From a virus, in the IMG/VR virus record IMGVR_UViG_3300010160_000224, positions 1-23,828 of that record: a stretch of 23,828 nt of DNA. One strand, 5' to 3'. The position numbers and the translations under genes were made by a program. The number at the start of each line of letters is the position of its first letter. The first letter of the stretch is position 1. The notes under the pieces were generated by a model. The model searched no databases. It worked only from the letters and a program-made list of their open reading frames with translations, and was not told the origin of the DNA. Below, in pieces: positions 7,236-14,216 of the stretch.

Positions 7236-7675
7236 ACCTAGAGTTAGCCGCCGCTCTATGCCGTCAGTTTGAGGGCTACCGTGCCAAGCCGTACTTATGT
7301 CCGGCTGGCGTGGCTACGATTGGCTATGGTTCTACCTACTACGCAGACAAGCGCAAGGTAACGCTAGAAGACGCGCCGATGGATGAACCCACGGCACGGG
7401 CGCTTTTGATGATTGAGTTAGAACATACATACTTACCCGGAGTTTTGCGTAACTGCCCCGGTTTGATTACTGACGTTCGTAAGTGCAATGCCATCGTAGA
7501 TTTCTGCTACAACTTGGGCACTGGACGCTTGCAAACAAGCACGTTAAAGAGGAAAATCAATGCCAATGATTGGGAAGGCGCAAAAGAACAACTGATGCTC
7601 TGGACTAAAGGCGGCGGCAAGGTTTTGCCGGGACTACTTAAACGTCGCACCGCTGAGTGCGCTTTACTGGATTGA
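7232..7675 (+). CDS. Phage lysozyme (endolysin), GH24 family
   Basis: A 147-residue endolysin of the phage-lysozyme family (GH24), which cuts the beta-1,4 bond between MurNAc and GlcNAc in peptidoglycan. The catalytic region FEGYRAKPYLCPAGVATIGY shows the E-x8-[D/C]-x5-T triad as E14, C23 and T29, the Cys form found in P21/P22-like endolysins. Further family marks are IGYGST, the NLG turn within DFCYNLGTGRL at about residues 90-100, and the C-terminal LPGLLKRRTAE, where the R-R-x-E stretch closes the fold. There is no N-terminal signal or SAR segment, so the enzyme needs a holin, matching the gene before it. Length is normal for the family. It overlaps the holin gene by ATGA. Confidence 0.95.
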   Translation: MNLELAAALCRQFEGYRAKPYLCPAGVATIGYGSTYYADKRKVTLEDAPMDEPTARALLMIELEHTYLPGVLRNCPGLITDVRKCNAIVDFCYNLGTGRLQTSTLKRKINANDWEGAKEQLMLWTKGGGKVLPGLLKRRTAECALLD

Positions 7676-7678
7676 CCG

Positions 7679-9745
7679 ATGCCATTACAAAAGATACTGT
7701 TTAAGCCGGGCGTCAACCGGGAGAATACCCGCTATACCAATGAGGGTGGCTGGTATGAGTGCGACAAGATTCGTTTCCGCCAAGGCACTCCTGAGAAAAT
7801 CGGGGGTTGGACCCGTTTTAATTCAGGTACTTTTTTAGGTGTTTGCCGTTCTTTATGGAACTGGGTAACGTTGGCAGGAGCTAATCTTGTCGGAGTAGGC
7901 ACTAATCTAAAGTTCTATATTACACAGGGTGGTGCTTATTACGATATCACCCCGATCCGCGCTTCATCGACCATCAATACCAATCCTTTTGCCGGAAACG
8001 ACACAACAACAGTCACGGTGACGGATACGGCGCATGGTTGTGTGACAGGGGACTATGTGACGTATAGCGGGGCCACGGGAACATACGCGTCTACTTTTAA
8101 CGCAGAATATCAAGTCACAGTACTCACTGTAGATACTTACACAATTACTACTGCAGTCACGATTGCAGCAGGTAGTTATGGCGGGTCTGCGGTGGTTGCT
8201 GCGTATCAGGTCAATGTGGGTCCGGCTATCCAGCAGCCTTTGCTTGGCTGGGGCGCAGGAGGCTGGGGCAACGGAACTTGGGGAAATGGCCAATCTGCAA
8301 CGATTAGTTTGCAGTTGTGGAACCAGATCAATTATGGCCAAGACTTAATTTACGGTCCGCGGGGCGGGGGCCTGTATTATTGGAGCGCAAACTCTGGTGT
8401 AACCACCCGCGGCGTGCTGCTCAATAGCCTTGGCGGCACTGTTACATTCACCAATGCTTCTCCTACAGTGGTCACTTCCACTGTAGGATTTAATGAGGGT
8501 GCGGCATTGCAGTTTGCGGCCACCACTTCGCTGCCCACGGGTATTTCTGCAAACACAACTTACTATGTGTATCAGGTAGCTGGTTTGACGTTTAAACTGA
8601 CAAATAGCGCAGGGACCTTGATTAACACGTCTTCTACGGGAACAGGGGTTTATGTTTCGTTGATCATGGATGTTCCTACGTCAACCAACACATTTACTGT
8701 TTCTGATACTTCGCGTTTTATTCTTGCTTTTGGTTGCAATGATTACGGCAGTGCAACAGTTGATCCTTTGTTGATCCGTTGGTCAGGGCAGGATGATCCA
8801 TACAATTGGACACCCACAGCGACCAATCAGGCCGGCAGTGTGCGCTTGTCTCACGGCTCAAGGATCGTGACATCTGTCCAGACTCGTCAAGAGATTGTGG
8901 TTTTTACTGACTCTTCGCTGTACTCACTGCAGTACTTAGGCCCTCCTTATGTGTGGGGCTCTCAACTCTTGGGTGACAACGTTTCTATTGTTAGCCCGAA
9001 TGCGGCAATCATTGCTTCCGGTATTGTTTATTGGATGGGCGTGGACAAGTTCTACATGTACGATGGCCGTGTACAGACCTTGAATTGCGATCTGCGTAAG
9101 TTTGTTTTTAGTGATTTCAATTCAGATCAAACTGAACAGGTGTTTGCGGGAACTAATGAGGGCTTCAATGAGGTCTGGTGGTTCTACTGTTCTGCCAACT
9201 CTAATGCTGTAGACAGATATGTTGTCTACAACTATTTAGAGCAGGTGTGGTACTACGGCACAATGGCCAGATCAGCATGGTTGGATTCGGGTTTGATTCA
9301 ATACCCAATTGCTGCTACCTACATCAACAACATCGTTAATCACGAAGTGGGTGTGGATGACAATGCAACTGCCACGCCTGCACCAATCAATGCCTATGTT
9401 TCTTCAGCAGAGTTTGACATTGGGGATGGCCACAACTTTGGTTTTGTATGGCGTATGTTGCCTGATCTGACGTTCTCGGATTCAGTTAATTCTCCAACGG
9501 GTGCAGTGCCTACATTGACATTGACGCTGTATGGCATGCAAAACTCTGGATCAGGTGTTACAAGCTCGGCCAGCGGTTCTGTGCTCAAGGGCAATACTTA
9601 TGTGATCACGGAAGAGTTCACGGGGCAGTTGTACACACGACTTCGTGGCCGCCAGATGATTTTTAAGGTGGAGTCCAATCAGATTGGCACCGCTTGGCAA
9701 ATCGGTGCACCCCGTATTGACATTCGTCAGGATGGTAGACGTTAA
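7679..9745 (+). CDS. Virion protein, probable tail/DNA-stabilisation protein (gp10-like)
   Basis: A 688-residue beta-rich protein with a conserved opening (LFKPGVNRENTRYTNEGGWY, residues 7-26, then RFRQGTPEKIGGW) that I know from aquatic phage structural proteins. Two beta-rich inserts, about residues 98-177 (TTTVTVTDTAHGCVTGDY) and 251-329, interrupt a repetitive beta-propeller-like body. That body contains WSGQDDPYNWTP, TRQEIVVFTDSSLYSLQYLG and IVYWMGVDKFYMYDG. The order of these strands resembles packaged-DNA-stabilisation proteins such as P22 gp10, which cap the portal and bind the tail needle or spikes. That link is by pattern only, so the exact role (stabilisation, tail hub or tubular protein) is uncertain. 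It starts four bases after the lysozyme stop. Confidence 0.75.
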   Translation: MPLQKILFKPGVNRENTRYTNEGGWYECDKIRFRQGTPEKIGGWTRFNSGTFLGVCRSLWNWVTLAGANLVGVGTNLKFYITQGGAYYDITPIRASSTINTNPFAGNDTTTVTVTDTAHGCVTGDYVTYSGATGTYASTFNAEYQVTVLTVDTYTITTAVTIAAGSYGGSAVVAAYQVNVGPAIQQPLLGWGAGGWGNGTWGNGQSATISLQLWNQINYGQDLIYGPRGGGLYYWSANSGVTTRGVLLNSLGGTVTFTNASPTVVTSTVGFNEGAALQFAATTSLPTGISANTTYYVYQVAGLTFKLTNSAGTLINTSSTGTGVYVSLIMDVPTSTNTFTVSDTSRFILAFGCNDYGSATVDPLLIRWSGQDDPYNWTPTATNQAGSVRLSHGSRIVTSVQTRQEIVVFTDSSLYSLQYLGPPYVWGSQLLGDNVSIVSPNAAIIASGIVYWMGVDKFYMYDGRVQTLNCDLRKFVFSDFNSDQTEQVFAGTNEGFNEVWWFYCSANSNAVDRYVVYNYLEQVWYYGTMARSAWLDSGLIQYPIAATYINNIVNHEVGVDDNATATPAPINAYVSSAEFDIGDGHNFGFVWRMLPDLTFSDSVNSPTGAVPTLTLTLYGMQNSGSGVTSSASGSVLKGNTYVITEEFTGQLYTRLRGRQMIFKVESNQIGTAWQIGAPRIDIRQDGRR

Positions 9746-10017
9746 TGGCTGAGTTAAACGTAACCCCACCAAGCCTGCCGCTGGCTCCCGACGAATACCA
9801 GCGTCAATATCAAGATCAGCTAAATAACGTTTTACGGTTGTTTTTTACACAATTATCTAACCCCGGTAATATGGGGGGAGCTACTTTAAATTTGAATCTG
9901 AACACACTTCCAACAGATGCAAACATAGCTAGTTTGCGGATAGGTGACATATTCCGAGACACTACAACGGGCGCTACTGCAACAAGTCAAGTACTTCGCA
10001 TAAAGACAGCAACGTAA
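9745..10017 (+). CDS. Small conserved virion-associated protein
   Basis: A 90-residue protein that overlaps the stop of the upstream structural gene by one base. It opens with SLPLAPDEYQRQYQDQLNNV (residues 10-29), continues with VLRLFFTQLSNPGNM, and contains LPTDANIASLRIGDIFRDTT near residues 55-74. I have seen this combination in small proteins next to fibre or stabilisation genes of aquatic phages, where no function is assigned. The helical N-terminus and strand-rich C-terminus suggest a small adaptor or head/tail decoration protein. The gene is followed by a 36-base gap with the leader described separately. Confidence 0.7.
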   Translation: MAELNVTPPSLPLAPDEYQRQYQDQLNNVLRLFFTQLSNPGNMGGATLNLNLNTLPTDANIASLRIGDIFRDTTTGATATSQVLRIKTAT

Positions 10018-10051
10018 TACAATCAAGCAACCCATTTTCCCTAAGGAACTG
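10016..10051 (+). promoter_or_regulatory. Leader element shared with 4274-4303 (copy 2)
   Basis: AATACAATCA at 10016-10025, overlapping the upstream TAA, is followed by AAGGAACTG at 10043-10051 and the ATG at 10054. Both words match the leader at 4274-4303, with identical spacing from AAGGA to ATG. The distance between the two words is longer here (17 versus 11 bases). Confidence 0.3.
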
Positions 10052-10053
10052 AC

Positions 10054-12621
10054 ATGGACCAAGCACCTCAAGCCGCAATGGAAATGCCCCAAGAGGCTTC
10101 TTCTCCTTTTGCCAATCCCGATGCCGCTTCTGTATATGATCAGATGCGCCAGACTGTGTCTCCAAAGGAATTTGGCGACGAGATGTTAGCGGGTGCTTCG
10201 CAGGTTGCTCCGGAAGATGTTGCAGCATTTAAGGCCGAGTTGGACAAGCTGGATGTCCCCATGGAAGTGCTGGACATGCTCAACAACATGGTTGATGAGA
10301 TTCTGGCCGCTCCTGAGAACTACGAACAGATCAAACAAAAGTATGCCTCAATGGGAGTGACGGACGACATCCTTCCCGAGCAGTTTGACCCCCACTTCTT
10401 TGCTGCCTTGAACATGGCAATTGACCAGATGGTCGGCGAGCCTGCAGGAGCGCAAGCGTTTGCCCGAGGCGGTATTGCAGAGCTTAGCCCTGTGTCCAAA
10501 GCTATTGCTGATTACGGTCGTAATGGCGATACCATGTTGGCTCACATTACACCGGCTGAAGCGCGCATGTTGCGCCGCAGAGGCGGTGCAGGGACCACGA
10601 ACCCTAACACTGGCTTAAAAGAATACTTTTCCCTAGGCAAATTGTTCAAAGGTATTGGTAACGCCATCAAGAGCTTTGCCAGCAGTACCGTGGGCCGTAT
10701 TGTTACCACGGTGGCCCTTGGTTTCTTCTTAGGCCCTGCCGCCGCCAGTGCGATGGGCATCGGAGCAGGGACCGCGGCTGCTGCTGCGGTAAGCGGTTTT
10801 GTGGGTGGCGCAGGCGCTACCTTGCTTGCCGGTGGTAATCTGAAGGATGCCCTGAAGACAGGTGCAATCGGCGGGTTGACCATGGGAGCTATTGAGGGCT
10901 TCTCTGGTGCGCCTTTAACGGGTGGTACACCAATGCCGGGCACTACGGGTGAAATCATTGGTAGTCAGTTTGACAAAGCTGTCAATTATTTGACTCCTTC
11001 TGCTCCTACAAGCTTGGCTCCTGTTGCGCCGGCGGCTCCCGCCGTTCCCGCTGCGCCGCCCGCGGACCTCATGGGTCAGGCTGCAACACCGCCTGTTGCG
11101 CCCCCTGCTTCTTTTGCAGCACAGCCAAATGATTTTGCTCCGCAAAAAATTATCGATGCACAGGCTCCTACTTCCCCATCAATGTTTGATCAGGCGAAGG
11201 ATTTTGTCAACAAGAACATCTCTCCTTCTGGCATTCAGCAAGAAGCGGCGGGTGAGGCAATTAAAACTGTCCAAAAAACATTCCCCACTGCTACTCCTGA
11301 GCAGATCATGAGCGCTCCTCCCGGCTCTGCATTAGCAAAAGCATATTCGAGTGCAATGCCCGGCATGATTGGCACTTACGGCCCCGCAACAGCGGTAGGT
11401 ATTGGCACGGTTGCTGCGTTTGGCGGGTTCTCACCTAAGCCTTTGACACCTGCTACTACTGATCCACAAATGATGAAGCCGGTAGAACAGCGTATTGCTG
11501 AGGAAGGCAAGCAGCGTAACTACTACTTGCAGAACCTGCCCGGCGTAAAGTATGACCAATATGGTGCTCCTATTTTTGGTCAATACACACCACTGCCTAC
11601 CTTTGCACCGCCCGGTTATGCGGGTGGTGGAACGGTGCTAACAGCAGAGGAGCAGGCAACCAAAGACGCTGCTGACAAAGCCACAGCAGATGCAGCGGCC
11701 AAACAAGCGGCAATTGATGCTGAAAATGCGGCTGCTCGTAAAGCGGTAACTGACGCAAAGAACGCACGCCTTGCTTTAGGCAGTAATGAACAGTATAAAA
11801 ACATCAGCGCAGGTCTGAATGTTTTTGCACCGACCACGAACCGCGAAGCTTTGTTGAATGAGCGTCAGCGCGCATTTGCGCCTGTGATGTTGAAAAATGC
11901 CCAGTTTAATTCTGGCATTGAATCCATCATGGCTAATCCAATTACACTGCCCGGAATTACAACCCCCGTTCAGCCGTACAACACGGCTGATCCATATAAC
12001 ACCCTTGTCCCTGATAAACGGTACACGCCACCTTCTAATCTAGGCGCTCAAACACCAAATGAAAAAGCAGCGTTTTACAATTCGTTGCGTGGTAAGGGTA
12101 TGACTGATGCAGAAATTCGTTTCCAAGTGCAAAAAGACATGGGATCACAGTCCGATCAGGATTGGAGTTATTTAAAAGATTTGTCATCTTCCATCCAAAA
12201 TGTTCCTTTTAACCCTAATATGTCTGTACAAGACAAAGCTGGCTTGTATAGCAGCCTATTAGGCAAAGGTTTCACTGACGCCTCCATTCGCAATCAAGCC
12301 GAACAGGTATATGGCAAACAGACTAATGAAGACTGGAACTATTTGCAGAATCTAGCCAAGCCTCCCGCCGCTGCAAATGCAAAATTAATGAACATGGGAG
12401 GTATTGCAGGTTTGGCTCAAGGCGGTTATCCTAGACGTACCGGTCAAGTATCTGGCCCGGGGACCGCGACCTCTGATTCAATCCCTGCAATGCTGTCTGA
12501 CGGCGAATTTGTAATGACCGCGAAAGCTGTTCGCGGAGCAGGCAAAGGTGACCGTAGAGCAGGCGCAAAGCGCATGTACGCGCTTATGAATCAACTTGAA
12601 CAAAACGCATCACGGGGTTAA
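10054..12621 (+). CDS. Large internal/ejection-type virion protein
   Basis: An 855-residue protein. The N-terminal 135 residues are acidic and helical. Next come ARGGIAELSPVSKAIADYG (starting near residue 137) and GDTMLAHITPAEARMLRRRG (starting near residue 158), then a Gly/Ala-rich hydrophobic stretch (about 213-266) that could span or disrupt a membrane. A Pro/Ala-rich linker (about 315-355) and an Ala/Lys/Asp-rich helical repeat (about 530-575) follow. Two copies of a 47-residue motif lie at residues 669-715 and 726-772. The end carries SDSIPAMLSDGEFVMTAKAV (starting at residue 807), a signature I associate with C-termini of tape-measure and internal virion proteins. I infer a protein packaged in the virion and ejected with DNA. 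No enzymatic motif was seen. The ribosome-binding site AAGGA is at 10043-10047. Confidence 0.7.
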   Translation: MDQAPQAAMEMPQEASSPFANPDAASVYDQMRQTVSPKEFGDEMLAGASQVAPEDVAAFKAELDKLDVPMEVLDMLNNMVDEILAAPENYEQIKQKYASMGVTDDILPEQFDPHFFAALNMAIDQMVGEPAGAQAFARGGIAELSPVSKAIADYGRNGDTMLAHITPAEARMLRRRGGAGTTNPNTGLKEYFSLGKLFKGIGNAIKSFASSTVGRIVTTVALGFFLGPAAASAMGIGAGTAAAAAVSGFVGGAGATLLAGGNLKDALKTGAIGGLTMGAIEGFSGAPLTGGTPMPGTTGEIIGSQFDKAVNYLTPSAPTSLAPVAPAAPAVPAAPPADLMGQAATPPVAPPASFAAQPNDFAPQKIIDAQAPTSPSMFDQAKDFVNKNISPSGIQQEAAGEAIKTVQKTFPTATPEQIMSAPPGSALAKAYSSAMPGMIGTYGPATAVGIGTVAAFGGFSPKPLTPATTDPQMMKPVEQRIAEEGKQRNYYLQNLPGVKYDQYGAPIFGQYTPLPTFAPPGYAGGGTVLTAEEQATKDAADKATADAAAKQAAIDAENAAARKAVTDAKNARLALGSNEQYKNISAGLNVFAPTTNREALLNERQRAFAPVMLKNAQFNSGIESIMANPITLPGITTPVQPYNTADPYNTLVPDKRYTPPSNLGAQTPNEKAAFYNSLRGKGMTDAEIRFQVQKDMGSQSDQDWSYLKDLSSSIQNVPFNPNMSVQDKAGLYSSLLGKGFTDASIRNQAEQVYGKQTNEDWNYLQNLAKPPAAANAKLMNMGGIAGLAQGGYPRRTGQVSGPGTATSDSIPAMLSDGEFVMTAKAVRGAGKGDRRAGAKRMYALMNQLEQNASRG
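12058..12369 (+). repeat. Two copies of a protein motif, 57-residue period
   Basis: Inside the 855-aa gene, residues 669-715 (NEKAAFYNSLRGKGMTDAEI...) and 726-772 (VQDKAGLYSSLLGKGFTDASI...) share the pattern K-A-x-x-Y-x-S-L-x-G-K-G-[MF]-T-D-A and end in D-W-[SN]-Y-L-[KQ]-[DN]-L. The DNA copies have diverged, so the duplication is old or selected at the protein level. Confidence 0.85.
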
Positions 12622-12623
12622 AC

Positions 12624-14207
12624 ATGGCAGACGTCCTATCGCAATCACAGTTTGTCCGCGAAGCGCCGGACATTGAGGCACAAAAAGTTGCCTTGATGCA
12701 GTCGGCTAAGGCTCAAGCCGATGCCACAAACGCCGCAGCCCTTAAAGGTCAGTATTTAAACCCTGACTACAACATTGCATCAATGAGCCCTGACCAGCTT
12801 AATGCGATGGATTTGGGTCGTCAAGGTATTGGTGCTTATCAGCCGTTCATGACAGGCGCGGCAAACTCCGTGCAGACCGGTGCAGGAACGTTAAACGCAG
12901 CAGCGGGCCTGATGGCAGGTGCAGATACCCGTAACCAGTTTAGCGCGGCTCAGGCAGCAATGAATCAGGCTTCCATGCCGATTCAAAACATGGGCAACGC
13001 TGCGCAGTTGGCTACTAAAGGCGTTCCGCTTATTAATCAAGGCGCGCAGGGGATTATGGGCGCGCAGAACATGGCCAACCAGTATGCGCAAGCTAACTTA
13101 GGGCAGTCGCAAAATTATATTAACAACGCGATTAATACCGCTGATCGTTATTCGCAAGCCAACATGGATGAGTCTTTAGGGGCTCTTCGTCAAGGCATTA
13201 GCACTCTAGGTGGCGCAGGTCAAATGTACAACCCTGCCAGTGCGCAGGGCTTCATGAACCCTTATCAGCAGCAAGTTATTGACGAATCAATGCGTCAGAT
13301 GAACCGCCAAGGTGATATTGCTCAGCAGCAGATGCAAGCGCAAGCAGTGCGCTCAGGTGCTTTTGGCGGCAGCCGTCAAGGCATTGAAAGCGCAGAATTG
13401 CAACGTAACTTAGCCGGTCAGAAAAATGCTGCAATTACAGGTGCTTTGCAGCAGGGCTACGGCACTGCTCAGCAGCAAGCTCAGCAGGCTTTTGAACAAC
13501 AGCAACAACGTCAGTTGGCGCAGGCGCAGGGCTATCAGGGCGCAGGAAATGTTTTGGGACAGCAGTCCCTACAGCAGGCTCAGTTGGGTCAAAGCGCCGC
13601 AGGGGTACAGGGCAACTTAGCACAAACCCTTGGTCAGCAACAATTACAACAAGCACAGTTGGGGCAGAGCGCCGCAGGTTTGCAAGGCAATTTGAGCAAT
13701 CAGTTGGCTGGGTTATCTGGTATGTATGGCAACATTGCAGGCCAGCAAGCCAACATTTACGGCCAGCAAGCCGGTTTGGGCATGCAACAAGCACAGGGCA
13801 TTGGTGGCTTGGCTGCTCAGCAGTTTGGTATCGGTTCCCAGTTGGCGTCGGGTCTTGCCGGTATCGGTACCGCTCAAGGCAACATTGGCGCGCAACAAGG
13901 TGCTTTGGGTCAGGCGACGCAGCAGATGGGTCAGCAGGATGTCAACTTCCTGTACAACATGGGCGCGCAACAGCAAAAACAATATCAATCAGAATTGGAT
14001 GCTGAACGCCAGAACCAGTTGCAACAAAATATGCAGCCTTATCAGCAGATTGCATTCTTGTCGGACATCTACAAAGGTGCGCCATCGTCACAGATGTCAT
14101 CCATGTCGCAAAGTGCGCCCACCGCCAGCCCATTCCAACAAGTTACGGGTATGGGAACAGGTATTTTGTCCACTGCAGCCGCTGGTAAAATGGCTGGGGT
14201 CATCTAA
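12624..14207 (+). CDS. Gln/Ala/Gly-rich virion protein (internal/ejection or tape-measure-like)
   Basis: A 527-residue protein, unusually rich in Gln, Ala and Gly, with no membrane segment or enzyme motif. The N-terminus (ADVLSQSQFVREAPDIEAQK) and the central MNPYQQQVIDESMRQM followed by RSGAFGGSRQGIES (about residues 210-256) match a protein type I recognise in aquatic phage structural operons. From about residue 270 to 460 the sequence is a series of degenerate QQ/AQ/GQ repeats, including an exact-length 25-residue tandem duplication. The pattern suggests a long helical filament, as in tape-measure or internal core proteins. It sits between two other large presumed virion proteins. It starts two bases after the upstream stop. 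A Gln-rich aggregation-prone protein is an alternative reading. Confidence 0.65.
   Translation: MADVLSQSQFVREAPDIEAQKVALMQSAKAQADATNAAALKGQYLNPDYNIASMSPDQLNAMDLGRQGIGAYQPFMTGAANSVQTGAGTLNAAAGLMAGADTRNQFSAAQAAMNQASMPIQNMGNAAQLATKGVPLINQGAQGIMGAQNMANQYAQANLGQSQNYINNAINTADRYSQANMDESLGALRQGISTLGGAGQMYNPASAQGFMNPYQQQVIDESMRQMNRQGDIAQQQMQAQAVRSGAFGGSRQGIESAELQRNLAGQKNAAITGALQQGYGTAQQQAQQAFEQQQQRQLAQAQGYQGAGNVLGQQSLQQAQLGQSAAGVQGNLAQTLGQQQLQQAQLGQSAAGLQGNLSNQLAGLSGMYGNIAGQQANIYGQQAGLGMQQAQGIGGLAAQQFGIGSQLASGLAGIGTAQGNIGAQQGALGQATQQMGQQDVNFLYNMGAQQQKQYQSELDAERQNQLQQNMQPYQQIAFLSDIYKGAPSSQMSSMSQSAPTASPFQQVTGMGTGILSTAAAGKMAGVI
13557..13706 (+). repeat. Tandem 75-bp (25-residue) duplication in the Q-rich gene
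   Basis: Two adjacent units (13557-13631 and 13632-13706) encode GQQSLQQAQLGQSAAGVQGN... and GQQQLQQAQLGQSAAGLQGN..., 25 residues each. The DNA copies differ mainly at third positions, so the repeat is maintained as protein. Weaker Q-rich units continue on both sides. Confidence 0.9.
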
Positions 14208-14216
14208 GGATTCATC

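Noticed and set aside
10542-10958. Pro/Ala-rich - strand ORF
   Set aside because: Antisense shadow of the Gly/Ala-rich hydrophobic stretch of the 855-aa gene.
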